Positions 9,870 through 21,360 of a DNA stretch of 64,000 bases are shown here, in pieces (within the stretch, counting starts at the first letter, position 1; each line of letters begins with the position of its first letter). Source of the stretch: Poa pratensis (taxonomy: Eukaryota > Streptophyta > Magnoliopsida > Poales > Poaceae); contig CAMZMU010000063.1 in the NCBI GenBank assembly GCA_947311845.1, positions 121,999,964 to 122,063,963 of the forward strand. Reading direction: 5' to 3'. The notes beneath the pieces were generated by a model, which did not search any database, was not told the DNA's origin, and saw nothing but the letters and a program-made list of their open reading frames with translations. The position numbers and the translations under genes were made by a program.

Positions 9870-10402
9870 GATTTGCGGCCGAGATCAAGAATTTTCTGTC
9901 ATCCAATTTTGATATGAAGGATCTCGGTGAAGCCTCGTATGTCCTTGGTATTGAGATTTATCGAGATAGGTCAAAGGGGATGTTAGGACTATCCCAAAAG
10001 GCATACTTTGAGCGAGTACTGAAGAAATACAATTTGCATAAGTGCTCTCCCTCACCTGCTCCTATAGTAAAGGGCGATAAGTTTGGGACATTTCAATGTC
10101 CGAGGAACCAAATAGAAACTGATCAGATGAAGTCGGTTCCTTATGCTTCAGCTGTCGGAAGCATCATGTATGCACAAGTCTGTGTGCGCCCTGACTTGGC
10201 TTTTGTAACGGGAATGCTTAGCAGATTCCAATCGAATCCAGGACCGGACCACTAGAAGGCCGCAAAGAAAGTCTTGCGTTATATGCAAGGTACGAAAAAT
10301 TACATGCTTACGTATAAAAGGTCGGATAACCTGCAAGTTGTAGGTTATTCAGACGCCGATTATGCCGGTTGTGTGGATACTAGGAAATCCATGTCAGGTT
10401 AT

Positions 10403-11400
10403 GGTGAAGTGAGGACTTCGAGGGTGGCCCGATCTTCACGGATTGACGGCGGATTTGGACGAACTCACGCAAGAACACACGAAGAACACCAAGAACACCA
10501 AGAACACATGAACACAAACACGATACAAAGACACGTTTCCCTCACCGGTCGGTCCAAGCCGGTCCAATAGAATCCCAAAGGGAGAGATTGACAAGCAAAT
10601 ACAAGGAGGGATCTTGAATGGTTGTTTCTCCAAACGGTCAACCAAACCGATCCAATAAATTCACCCTAAGATGAAAGATTGGCAAGTAGTCAAACTACAA
10701 GTAGAGGTCTTGAATCACAAGAGGATCTTCTCCACATGAGGAGGAACCATCCCCACAAGGGGGGAGGAAGGAGACCACTTGAGGTAATGGAGTTCTACTC
10801 TACTCTTATCTCAATCTAGTCTTACCCCAATCTGAGCAAGGGGAAACCTATTTATAGTCTAGACCCAAAGGGGTAGGTGGGAAAGGGATACAAGGGTCAA
10901 CAACCCTAACTCTGCACGCAGGCAGCGGTAGTACCGTTCCTTGTCAGGTGGCGGTAGTACCGCTGCTCCAGCGGTACTACCGGCAGGCTCTCGGAAATAC
11001 GATTGAAGTTATCCAGTGGTAGTACGATGCAGGTACCAGCGGGTACCGCTGGCGATCCAGAGAACACTTGGCGTTGCACGGTAGAAGCGGCGGTAGCTGC
11101 AGCGGTAGTACCGCTTGCAGGGCGGTAGTACCGCTGCTGATGTTGCGGCTCTTCTTCCTTCTCCTCTTCCAAGCCACCGTCTTGACGGGCTCCATTCCTC
11201 TTGCGCATTGGCCATCTTCCCGTAGACTCGTAACCGTGGTGACACACCTAGTAGTATTAGGGGAACGATGGTCAAGTAGTATACCATTCCAAAGTGTCAT
11301 AGCGAGGTTCACATAGAGGAAGGAGTTCACCTTTGAGTTCGATGGTGACTTGTAAGGTGTTGGAGTGCTTGACATGGTGATGGGCCTAGGCTGCACTAAA
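10403..11400. mobile_element. 998 bp insertion in copia RNase H, 9 bp TSD
   Basis: The 9 bp sequence tcaggttat occurs on both sides (10394-10402 and 11401-11409), and removing the insert plus one copy restores the frame MSGYIFT exactly. No inverted termini or poly(A) tail are evident. The minus strand has a TATA-like CTATAAATAGG near 10850, an LTR-like feature. The right half is studded with GCGGTA-S-TACCGC palindromes. Class unresolved: an LTR-derived or Mutator-like insertion are both possible. Confidence 0.65.
10924..11140. repeat. GCGGTA-S-TACCGC palindrome cluster
   Basis: At least four close matches to the 13 bp odd palindrome GCGGTAGTACCGC or its complement GCGGTACTACCGC (near 10924, 10953, 10969, 11105 and 11125) plus degenerate ones occur in about 215 bp. 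Spacing is irregular. Confidence 0.7.
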
Positions 11401-12009
11401 TCAGGTTATATATTCACAATTGCCGGAGAAGCCATATCGTGGAAAAGCTCCAAACAAACAATAACTGCTTCGTCTACGATGCAGGCAGAATTTATAGCAT
11501 GTTTTGAGGCCACTGGGCAGGTTGTATGGCTAAAGAATTTCATTCCCGGGCTCAAAGTGGTTGACAACATTTTCAAGACCACTGTTGCTATACTGCGACA
11601 ATGAACCCGCAGTTTTCTATAGGAGTAACAACAACTCAAGTGCTGCTGCCACATTGACATTAAGTTTCGTGTTGTGAAAGATAGATCCAGGATCAAACAA
11701 TTGAGGTTAAGCATATAATTACGAATCGTATGCTTGCGAATCCGCTAACGAAAGGCTTACCATCCAGTATTTTTGGAAAGCATGTTGCCGGCATGGGATT
11801 ACTGGAAGCCTTATGATTCTGGAATAAAAGGACCACAATAAAGAACCACTCCCCATTAAGCAAAATGGTTTCCATTTCAAAATAGGCTGATGTGCTATAA
11901 GTGTTGAGATTCAGCGGCATTTCATTGGCTGTTGTAACACCTCACTTTGGTGTATTATTCCTATGGAGAATTGGCGAAAGAAGTTTAAACCGAATGATCA
12001 AGGGGAGAA

Positions 12010-12800
12010 TGTTGGTTGATCTGTACGGTTCAAACAGAACCGGGTCAAAACAGGAAACAGATAAAGAGATAAGAAAGAAGCCCCACGAACCAACGTTCGT
12101 TTCTTCTTCTCGTACGTAACAGAAAACGGCCTGATCGGGGGCGCCCCTAACCAACTAATGGTTTGTGGCCCCCTGTTGCATGCGCATATAAATTAGGGGG
12201 AGTCCCGGCGGCTTACGACTACCAGTTAGTCCTAAGTCACGCAGCTCCCCACACCCCAAGGCTCTGGCCCGATCGCAGAGGGAAGCAACCGCGAAAGCGG
12301 GGGTTGACGATGCGGAAGCGAGAATGTCGGCTTGAGTAACGAAAACATTGGTGAGAATCCAATGCCCCGAAAATCCAAGGTTTCCTCCGCAAGGTTCGTC
12401 CACGGAGGGTGAGTCAGGGCCTAAGATCAGGCCGAAAGGCGTAGTCGATGGACAACAGGTCAATATTCATGTACTACCCCTTGTTGGTACGGAGGGACGG
12501 AGGAGGCTAGGTTAGCCGAAAGATGGTTATAGGTTTAAGGACACAAGGTGACCCTGCTTTGTCAGGGTAAGAAGGGGTAGAGAAAATGCCTCATTGCGCA
12601 CCAGCAACGGGAAGGCTGGAACCTCGCCGTGCCGTTCCTGGACAGTGCCGCTGGAGGCCGGAGGGCATCCGGACGTTCGCAAGATCTTCATCATCTGCTA
12701 CGTCTACTTCCTCTACGTCGACTACAGCAACCCTGAACCTCGCGTGCACCGAGCAGGCGACGATGGCTACAAGTGCTGGATCCTGTAATATCTCTAAACC
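12010..12800 (+). repeat. Copia 3' LTR, interrupted by plastid DNA
   Basis: The LTR begins TGTTGGTTGATC directly after the purine tract. It has a TATA box near 12185 and GC-rich R/U5-like sequence that resumes after 12592. The right boundary is not defined. No second LTR copy is in the window for comparison. Confidence 0.6.
12277..12592 (+). other. Nuclear plastid DNA insertion (23S rDNA fragment)
   Basis: About 316 bp match the mid region of chloroplast 23S rRNA: stretches such as GCGAGAATGTCGGCTTGAGT, GGTGAGAATCCAATGCCCCG and GGCCGAAAGGCGTAGTCGAT are diagnostic of plastid rather than nuclear or bacterial rRNA. A few substitutions relative to the plastid sequence as I know it indicate it is not recent. 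It lies inside the copia LTR with abrupt edges and no target duplication, as expected for end-joined organelle DNA (NUPT). It is not a functional rRNA gene. Confidence 0.88.
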
Positions 12801-14216
12801 CCTCTATCAGATCGTTTTAGGTGTTCTAGATGGCTGTCATGTATCATCTAGTTGTTTTCTAGATGTTTTAGATCTAACAATGTCAGCCGCTTATGTGGTG
12901 GTTTGCCTGTTGCTTCAGTTATGTAGCTTTACCGCGAATAGCGTGCAAAATTTTATATTTCCATTTGCCTTACAATGAGTCAAATTGAATCTAGCGATAA
13001 CTGTGCCACCACAAACAGAATCTCAATGTGATTACTGTGTGATCAGTCGATCGCATCTCATGAACAAGTGGTTTGAGTCAACACCTATCTATTCGAAAAA
13101 AAAAACACCTATCTACCAGCAAGCCGTTAAATGGGCCAGCGAGCGCCTGCTCACTACTGTTAGCTACAAGTATATATTATTAACCACCACACTTAATCCA
13201 CATGCAACTCTATTAATTTACTTCTTTAAATGTAATCATCTGATCAAATTCCGTTAACAAGTGGCTAAAGTGGTCATCTAGGACCGAGGAGTACATAGAG
13301 GCATATGATTTTTTTTTCGATCAACCATCATATATTTATAGTAGCGAATAGCACATGCTATACATGAGCTGACTACAATGATTACGAAATAAAGTCTAAA
13401 AGAAACGAGCAAACTTTTGAAAATCATCAAACTCTTTCTCTTGCATAACACAATCTTTTACTTTTCTGAATGTAGCCGTCAAATGACAAACGTACCAAAC
13501 CTGTGAATACCAACGAAGTTTCTCTCATAATTTTGATTTTGAGCTGCAATGCTAAGACTATGTGCACGCACGTGGCCATTAAAATAATCAACCAACATTG
13601 GAAAGACTACCAACATCGGTATTTCAGGGAAAAGCAGCCGAACAGTCTGGTCGACGTTACTAGGAGCCGAGAGTACGAATCACCATTGTCGAGTACGTAG
13701 CAACTGGGACAAATATTATGAGGATAATCCTCGCGCCAACCATGATAAAAAAAATCCGAAACAAGATCTGAAGGAACATACCTAGACAAATTTAATCTTA
13801 CAATACCACCATTGACGTCATGAGGAGATCTCGTCGTCGAACGAAGGCCCAAAAATTAATTATTGTAGATGATGTCATCTCCATTGATGAAGAAAACACT
13901 ACAAAACCGACACCGACGAGGCCGGTCGAAGGAGGGGGAACCAACCTATGGTTGAGGCAGAGGTGGTGGCGGCCACGGCTAGGTTTTCAGGAGGAGAAGC
14001 TCCAAAGGCATCTGAATTGATTCCGACAAACAAGGCAAATCGTCACACATATGATACTCCTGTGAGAAAGCATTGGGCCAAGATCCAGGCCCAATTGTTG
14101 TCCAACCCATGGACATTGCTCATCGGGCCAAGACCCAGGGACAAATTCATACCCGTGGCCCGATGCTTTTGTACAACTCTACCTAGCTAAGCTAGCTAGA
14201 TGGTCCCTTTATACTC
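12801..14216. other. Unassigned AT-rich spacer
   Basis: Only short frames without recognisable motifs occur here. A T-rich stretch near 13310 and a few homopolymers are present. No MITE termini or gene were identified. Confidence 0.5.
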
Positions 14217-14299
14217 TTTTTTTTTTTTTTGCGAAACACAGTACAACACAAGCGCTCATATACACGCGCATACACTCACCCCTATGAACGCACGCACGA
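14217..14299 (-). mobile_element. 5'-truncated SINE copy
   Basis: On the minus strand this reads GTGCGTTCATAGGGGTGAGT followed by a TGTACTGTGTT block and an A-tail (T-run at 14217-14230 on the plus strand). It is the same 3' signature as the SINE at 4184-4504. The tRNA-related 5' half is missing. Confidence 0.75.
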
Positions 14300-14348
14300 C
14301 GCAGTTGTCAAGAAAACCGGTGCTGGTGGCGGCGTAGCTGTGGTGTGC

Positions 14349-14524
14349 CTATCTTTCAATTTTCAATGGTTTCTTTCGGGGTGTTTCGGCAGTTGTGGTG
14401 CAAGGAATCAGAGACCCAGTCCCACTTGAAGCAATGACACGCAGGGTTGCCTTGAGGTGATTAATAGCCTGGATGGTGTCTACGTGGGTAGATTTAGCAG
14501 TGTTATCAGTGAAATCAAATCCAG
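14349..14524 (-). pseudogene. Unrecognised coding-like fragment cut by the LINE
   Basis: A minus-strand frame reads GFDFTDNTAKSTHVDTIQ and ends PRKKPLKIER before a stop at 14349. The frame passes across the LINE target duplication, so this sequence was present before the LINE inserted. On the far side (21259 onward) no clear continuation is seen, though an AG acceptor-like site is possible. Identity unknown; it could be the last exon of a gene fragment. Confidence 0.3.
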
Positions 14525-14651
14525 CCATGCTCACCTGCCCAGCCATGCTCTTCCCCGCCAACAAGATCGCCATCAAGATCTTCTCATTCAATGGATCCCT
14601 AGGCCGGCGCAGGGCTCGCTCCCTAGGGCGGAGCAGGTGAGCTCCGATTCA

Positions 14652-17327
14652 ATGCGGGACGCGGCGCTGCTGTCGCAGCGGCCCGTCGCGTCGGATGTCC
14701 TGGAGGCCGACTAGCACGTCGTTCGGCCCCCGCATTGGTGGCACCAGCTACCGTCGTACAAGAAGCCGCTGGATCCTTCATCGCTGCATTCAAAGCGCCA
14801 GCTCCTGCCCGCTTCCATCTCCAGGGAGCAGAAGGGATCCAAGCTCAACCTGCGCAAAAGGGAGTGCTTCCGCTGCTTCTCTCTCGGCCACACCACCCCC
14901 GACTGCCGCGACCCAATCCGGTGCAGGTACTGCAAAAAGCAAGGCCATATAGAGCGATTTTGTCGGCGCCGCAAGTGGGATCGTGAGCAAGCCCGCCTAA
15001 AGCTTCGTCAAGCAACTCCGCTGCCCCCTCCTCCGCCGGGTTCCCCGCCGCTGCCCCCTCCTCCGCCAGGGCCTCCTCCGCCGCACCTGCAGCTGCTCGC
15101 TCCCCCGTCGTCAGGCCCGGCTCAAGTCCCCCGCCTCCCTCCTCCGCCGCCGCCTACGCTGCAGCCGCTGAGGGTTGTGGCTGCTCCCAAGATGCCGCGC
15201 CTTGGAGACCCCTCGCTGCGCCCGGCGGAGAGAAGCATCGTCATCGAGTCGACTCCGGCAATCGAGCTTGCGGCGGAGGGCCTGGCCAACTTTGCTGCCG
15301 TCATCCGCATCGCCGGTACCCGCCCCGCGTCAACGCCAACGACGTCAAAATGATCATCGCCAAGCGCGCCAACCTCGACCCCGATTTCTTCCGGGTGGTT
15401 CCGTTCTACCCGGAGGACTTCTTCGCCACCTTCAAGTACGGCCACCACCGTGACCAGGTCACCAACGAGGAGCGCTTCAACAACGACGGCGTCGACATCC
15501 GCGTCAGCAAATGGAACCGCCTCTCGCATGCCGATGCTATCGCCCTCAACCACCATGTGCATGTCTGCCTCGAGGGCGTCCCCTTCCAGGCTTGGAACGG
15601 GGACGTCGTGGGCAGGCTTCTAGGCGGCAATGCGATCCTGAACTACTTCGACATCGCCACCACTCAGAAGGAGGATGCCACGGCCATGAGCTTGTGGGCT
15701 TGGTGCTACAACCCCTCTGGCCTGCCCAAGGTTATGTGGCTCACCATTTTGGATGGGCCTGCGCCGGCGTTCGAGGTCCACGACACCATCCCGAAGGGCA
15801 AGAAAGGGCTGACAAGCCGCGTGATTGTCCACCTTGACGTCCATGAGGACTTCTCGCCGGGCGCAGACGGCCGTCCTCCCCGTCACCCGCGCCGCGAACG
15901 CTTCGACTGGGACCTTGGTGTCGTCGATGGCGAGCAGGTGGTGCGGGACAGGGCCACGGACGCTCCGCGCGACAATCAGCGCCGCCGTGATGATGATCGG
16001 GATAGGAGGGACGACGACGACTCCAGGAGAGGTCGCGAGACGGGCGCCACAAGTCCCTCGCCGGCCGCATCTTCAGGAGCCGCTCCCGCGCCGCTCCGGA
16101 TGACCGCAACAAAGGCAACTCTGGCCGGGTGCGCAATGATGACCGTGGGGGCGACCGTGGACGCGACGGCGGTCGCCGTCACCTCGGCGCTGAGGAGGAG
16201 TTGCTGCTGCTTGACCACCGCCACATCGACGAGTCAAGGGTGCAGCGCCAGGAGGATGGCTCCGTGCTGCCCGCCCCGGGCTCGGCGCGCAAGCCGCGCT
16301 CTCCTTCCCCTGCGCCAAGCCGCCGCGGTTCCTCCTTGGCTTGCCTGGACCGTGGCCGTTCGCCAGGGCGCGCGGGGCGCCTCGCCTCCGTCATCTTCCT
16401 GCACCCGGATGGCACCCCAATCGTCGCCCCGATGCAACCTCGCTGCGCCGATGGCTCAAGCATCTCGCCTCCGCCTCACACGCCAGCCCGCTCCTCCGAC
16501 AGGATCCTCTCCTGTGTGCGCCACCTCGACTTCACGCCTACTGCCGCCACGCCCGGCTCACCTCGCGACTACAGCACTCCCTGCGCTGGGCTCGGGCTGC
16601 TGCTCTCCCCTGACCCGACGACGCCGCTGCACGGCGACGACCGCGACTCCCCGCTGGCCCGAACTCCGCTGTACCCGCGTCGCCACCGCTCTGCCTCTGA
16701 TGCTGCGGAGGACCAGAACCACAACTCCAGTGTTGGTATGCTTTTCTCCAAGTGCGCCTCTCCTCTGCTGCCTCGGCGAGTTTCGGCTTCGCCACGGCCT
16801 ACTCCTCCGATCACCCGACGCAAAACTCTTGCTGGTATTTCAGGTTTCGACCTTGGTCGATCGAGCGCGCGCATCAAGGCAAAGGGGAGCCGTGCTCCTA
16901 TGGCGGCTCTTGCAGAGAAGCTGCTCTGCAAAAGGTTGGGGCTGCTCAACGAGGGGGACGCCATGACTGAAGAGGCGATTACTCAGTTCGCGGCTCTTTT
17001 CCGCGGCAAGCTCCCGGCTATAGCGGTTGCCGCCCTCCGTGCTCTTTTCAGGCTTGACTGTGACCTGGCCACTGCCGTTGAAGAGGCTCTGCTCGCGCAC
17101 GGCGGTGCCGCGGCGATGGAGCTCGCCCCTGAAGCTGATGAGCTAGGTTTCTCTGCCCCGCAGGTGGAGCTCATCCCGGCATGGGCGCAGATGCTGCTGG
17201 TGTTGCTGCTGGAGCTGCTGCCTCCCAGGTGGCCGTCGTCTGAATGGTTGCTTCTGCATCCCATCGAGTCCTCAAGTTTCTATGTTAGATCAAACTTTGC
17301 TGCCCTTATGTGCTACTGTTCTGCTTA
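14652..17327 (+). pseudogene. LINE ORF1 (gag-like, CCHC), broken
   Basis: ORF1 begins MRDAALLSQRPVASD. A TAG at 14712 interrupts, and the same frame continues to two zinc knuckles (CFRCFSLGHTTPDC and CRYCKKQGHIERFC), then a long Pro-rich stretch. A frame change near 15330 leads into MIIAKRANLDPDFFRVVPFY and a DUF4283-like segment (WNRLSHADAIALNHHVHVCL). Another change near 16030 leads to a Ser/Arg/Pro-rich tail ending around 17327. ORF1 proteins bind LINE RNA. Several indels make it a pseudogene. Confidence 0.85.
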
Positions 17328-17580
17328 ATTCGGATGCCCGGCTTGTGGGATCCCCTGCCAAGACTTCGTTTTGCTTTGCCCGTGCCTTCATGACGATTTG
17401 GTGGCTGTCTAACTCCTGGTTTGTGGGAGTGTCAGCTGCGATCTGTTCCTGGGAGCTAGCCAGCCTGCTACTTGCTTACTACTACTACTACTACTACTAC
17501 TTCTGTGTCTGCTGCTCTTGTTGCCTTATGCTGCTGTGATTGCTGGGCACTTTTGCCTCTTGGGTCTGCGTGGTGCTCCA

Positions 17581-20500
17581 ATGAGTGATTACTACAGTAT
17601 TGATATTGCGAACTGGAATGTTCGCGGTTTGAATGACCCGGATCGGAGGGCGGCTGTCTGTGAAACGCTGCTGGACACGTCTTGCCACATTGTTTGCCTC
17701 CAGGAAACCAAGCTTCAGTTAGTCGACTCCTTCATGGCCGCCTCAATTGTTGGACACCGCCTAAGTGGTGGCTTTGCGCAAAGACCGGCGGATGGGACTA
17801 AAGGAGGTATCCTTATCCTTTGGGACCTTGACGTGGTTGACCTCTCGGACATCGATGTTAGACCCTTCTCCTTATCGGCCACGGTTACCTCCAAGCGCGA
17901 CGACGATACCTTCAAGATCACGGTGGTTTATGGCCCAACAAACAATGCTTTGAAGGAAGACTTCTTCCTTGAACTCGCGAGCCTCAAACCTCCCGCCGGC
18001 ATTAGATGGCTCACTCTTGGTGACTTCAACCAAATCCACCGTGCCCGAGATAAGAACAACAACAACATCAACATTCGTCGCCTTAATAGATTCCGCGATA
18101 CCCTTGTTGCTTGCGAGCTTAAGGAAATTCACCTCCAAAATCGGCGTTTCACGTGGTCTAATGAACGTGCGTCGCCCACTATGTCGAAGATTGATGCCTT
18201 CTTTTGCAACGAGGATTGGGACGTCTCCCATGATGACCATATTCTTCAAGCGCTCTCCTCCTCCCTCTCCGACCATTGCCCCATGCTTCTTGCCGCTTGT
18301 CGGGGCCCTAGGAAACCATATTCATTTCGCTTTGAGAACTTTTGGATCAAGATGCCGGGCTTCCTTGAGGTGGTGAAGAAGGCTTGGGCCGAGCCTTGCA
18401 CCCATTCCGACCCGTTCCTCATCCTCCATGCCAAGCTCAAGCTCACCGGCAAGAGACTAAAGCTTTGGAGTAGGGGCCTCTTTTCGAATGCTAAGGTGCA
18501 ACTTCACATGGCCCTCCTCGTCATCTTGCATCTTGACAAGGCCATGGAGAGCCGTACCCTCTCGCCGGAGGAGTTCGACATTAGGGCTCGGCTTAAGCGG
18601 CGTGTCATTGGCCTTGCGGCGCTCGAGCGAGCGAGGAAGAAACAACGCGCAAGAATTAATTATCTTCGGGAAGGTGACGCCAACACCAAGTTCTTCCATG
18701 CTCGCATCAACTAGGAGGAGGAAAAACTTCATTTTCAAGCTTCGTCGGAACCACGGGTGGGTTACTTCGCATGATGACAAGCAAGAGGTTGCTCAACAAC
18801 ACTTCACTTCGGCCATTGGCCATGGACCGGCTTGTGCCTTGAACTTTAATTGGGAGGCCCTTGACCTCCCTTCCCCTAACCTTGCCGGTCTCGATGATGC
18901 TATTTCGGAGGAGGAGGTGAAGCTTGCGATCATGGCCTTGCCTTCCGATAAAGCTCCGGGTCCGGATGGTTTCAATGGAAAGTTCTTTAAGTCTTGTTGG
19001 GACATCATCAAGGGTGACATAATGGCGGTTATCTACCGCTTCTCCGATCTTCGCACCAATAGCCTCCATTGGCTCAACTCCGCTAATATCATTCTTATTC
19101 CGAAGAAGGATGGGGCTGAGGATATCACCGACTTCCGCCCCATTAGTCTCATCCACGGTTTCGCAAAAATTGTGGCCAAGATTCTCTCGCTTCGCCTCGC
19201 CCCTCGCATGAATGAGATTGTCTCCCTTGCCCAAAGTGCTTTCATTAAGAAAAGGAGCATCCACGACAACTTCATGTTTGTTAGGAACTATGCCCGGTGG
19301 CTCCATCGGAGGAAGAAAGCCACTCTCCTCTTCAAGCTTGATATCAAGAAAGCCTTCGACTCGGTCCGGTGGGAGTATATTTTGGAGCTTCTTCAACGTC
19401 TTGGCTTCCCTCCGCGCTTCCGAGATTGGATTGCCGCGCTTCTTTGTTCCTCTTCGTCGAGGGTTCTCCTCAATGGTATTCCGGGCGCGCCTATTAGGCA
19501 TGGCGGGGGCTCCGACAAGGAGATCCGCTCTCCCCCTCCTTTTTGACATAGCCATTGACCCTCTCCAACGAATCATCCAAGTGGCCGCGGATCTCGGTTT
19601 TTTCCATCAACTTCCCGGGAAGGGGGCTCACTTCCGCACCTCGCTTTATGCGGACGACGCGGTTATCTTCATGGCGCCTTACCATGAGGATGTCTCCAAC
19701 CTCGCCCGCATTCTTGCGAATTTTGGTGCGGCCACGGGCTTGACTACCAACCTTCAAAAGAGTATTGTGGCTCCAATTCGTTGTGATGGCTTGGATGTTC
19801 ATAGCATTCTCCTTACCCTTCCGGCATCTTTGACCACCTTCCCAATGCAATATCTCGGCCTCCCCCTTGGCGTGAAGAGACTCGGCAAAGTTCACTTTCA
19901 ATATATCCATGATAAGGCGATTAAAAGGCTTGTGCCTTGGAATGGTGTCAACATTGCGGGTAGAAAAGAGATTGTTACCTCCATCCTCACGTCGCAAACT
20001 ATCTACCCGCTCACGGCTTTGGATGTTCCGGTTGAGCCTCTTGAAGCGGTCCAAAAAGTTATTCGCGGTTTTCTTTGGGCGGGTAAGGAGAAGGCGACGG
20101 GGGCAAAGTGCAAAGTTAATTGGAAGGCGGTTTGTAAGCCCAAGATTTATGGTGGTCTAGGCATCCTTGACTTGAAGAAATTCGGTAGAGCTCTTCGTCT
20201 TCGGTGGCCTTGGCTTGAGTGGACGGCGCCGGAGAGACCTTGGGTTGGTCTAGGTAACCCTTGCAACAAAGACGACATGGACTTCTTCTACTCTATGACC
20301 AAGGTGACGCTTGGCGACGGAAGGAAAGCGAATTTTTGGGATGCTCCTTGGGCCGATGGTTTAAGCCCAAGAGTGATTGCGCCATCCATCTTTGCCCTCT
20401 CCAAGCGCAAGAATTGGTGTGTCGGGACGCCCTCTCCGACAATGCTTGGGTCCTCCAAATTGACACCTCCGAGGGCCTCTCGCTTCATCACCTCCAAGAA

Positions 20501-21193
20501 TTCACAACCCTTTGGCATTTCACGTCTCAAGTTGCTCTCGCCGATGTTTTTGGGCATGACACCATCACTTGGAAGCTCACTACCTCCGGCTCCTACTCTT
20601 GCAACTCGGCCTACTTGGCTCAATTTTCGGGATCCACTTACTCCTCCATGGGCTCTCTTGTTTGGAAGAATTGGGCCCCCCCGAAGTGCAAATTTTTCGC
20701 GTGGCTAATCATTCAAAACCGTGTGTGGACTAACGATCGTCTTGAGCGGAGGGGTTGGCCTAATGACAAGCTTTGCCCACTTTGTCGGTGTGTCGACGAG
20801 ACGGCGTGTCACCTCCTTCTCCATTGTCGCTTCTCCATTCGCATTTGGAACATGATCAAGGATTGGCTTGGCCTTGTGGACTTCGACCCCCCCTCGTGGT
20901 CCGCCATCAACAAGGTCGAAGAGTGGTGGGAGCTCATCCTTCTTCGGCACCCCTCGAGGAGGAAAGCCATGGGTTCGCTCCTCATGCTTACTTCTTGGGA
21001 GCTTTGGAATGAGCGTAATGCGAGGACCTTCAAGAAGACTAGCGCCTTGCCCGCCGCCCTTTTCTCCAAAATCAAGCTAGAAGCTAAATCTTGGTGCTTG
21101 CCGGGGCAAAGAACTTGGGTCACCTCTTGCCGGGAGATTAATTCGTGTACCTTTTTTCGTTGCCTTTTGGGCTGTTGTGTTACAACCTTGTGA
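17581..21193 (+). pseudogene. LINE ORF2: endonuclease, RT, zf-RVT; three frameshifts
   Basis: From MSDYYSIDIANWNVRGLND the AP-endonuclease domain shows CLQETKL, TVVYGPTNN, LGDFNQI and SDHCPM. After a frame change at about 18706 the RT follows: DKAPGPDGFNGKF, NIILIPKKDGAEDITDFRP, KLDIKKAFDSV and YADDAVIF with the catalytic Asp pair. A second shift near 19505 breaks the GLRQGDPLSP block. A third near 20422 lies before the zf-RVT region (FAWLIIQNRVWT, CPLCRCVDETACHLL, ELWNERNARTF). Each shift is one base. The protein would nick target DNA and reverse-transcribe LINE RNA, but this copy cannot make it intact. Confidence 0.92.
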
Positions 21194-21360
21194 CTCTCCT
21201 TCTTTATTAATACATAAGGGCAAATCTTTTGCCTTTCGCTTCAAAAAATCAAATCCAGATCCTTATGTGTGCTTCACACACGAGCAAAGAGTTTCGACTA
21301 TGGAGGCTCATGGAGTAGCCAGAGCCCCTGTCTCTCGTGATTCGGGCCATCGTGTCTGGT

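Larger units (their letters stand above)
9913..11815 (+). pseudogene. Copia RT/RNase H, disrupted
   Basis: MKDLGEASYVLGIEIYRDRS, then VPYASAVGSIMYAQVCVRPD, LRYMQGTKNYMLTYKR and YSDADYAGCVDTRKSMSGY mark a copia reverse transcriptase to RNase H junction. After the 998 bp insertion the frame resumes as [24 protein letters not shown] replaces Trp in DHWKAAKK at about 10253. Beyond 11600 the frame is scrambled, but remnants of the typical end (ADPLTKGLPS-like) are discernible to about 11815. Non-functional. Confidence 0.85.
9870..12800 (+). mobile_element. 5'-truncated Ty1/copia element with 3' LTR
   Basis: The fragment holds the C-terminal reverse transcriptase/RNase H part of a copia polyprotein, a purine tract (aaggggagaa at about 12000-12009) and an LTR starting TGTTGG at 12010 with a TATA box near 12185 (gcatataaatta). 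Upstream gag, integrase and the YVDD-containing RT core are absent from the window. A 998 bp insertion splits the RNase H region, and plastid 23S rDNA sits inside the LTR. The right end of the LTR could not be fixed; it lies near 12.8 kb. Confidence 0.8.
14525..21245 (+). mobile_element. LINE (non-LTR retrotransposon), full span
   Basis: The 6.7 kb element is bounded by the 13 bp target duplication aaatcaaatccag (14512-14524 and 21246-21258) and ends in a short A-tail after a TTAATACATAAGGGCAAAT-type 3' end. It encodes ORF1 with two CCHC knuckles and ORF2 with endonuclease, reverse transcriptase and zf-RVT domains, in the standard plant L1 order. Both ORFs contain single-base frameshifts, and ORF1 has a stop, so the copy is inactive. 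Its 5' end appears complete. Confidence 0.92.

Noticed and set aside
10906..11396. Gene in the 998 bp insertion
   Set aside because: Short overlapping frames with no motif, built on the palindromic repeats.
12155..12600. A functional rRNA gene
   Set aside because: Only about 316 bp of 23S sequence, inside an LTR, with substitutions and no other rRNA; it is a plastid DNA insertion.
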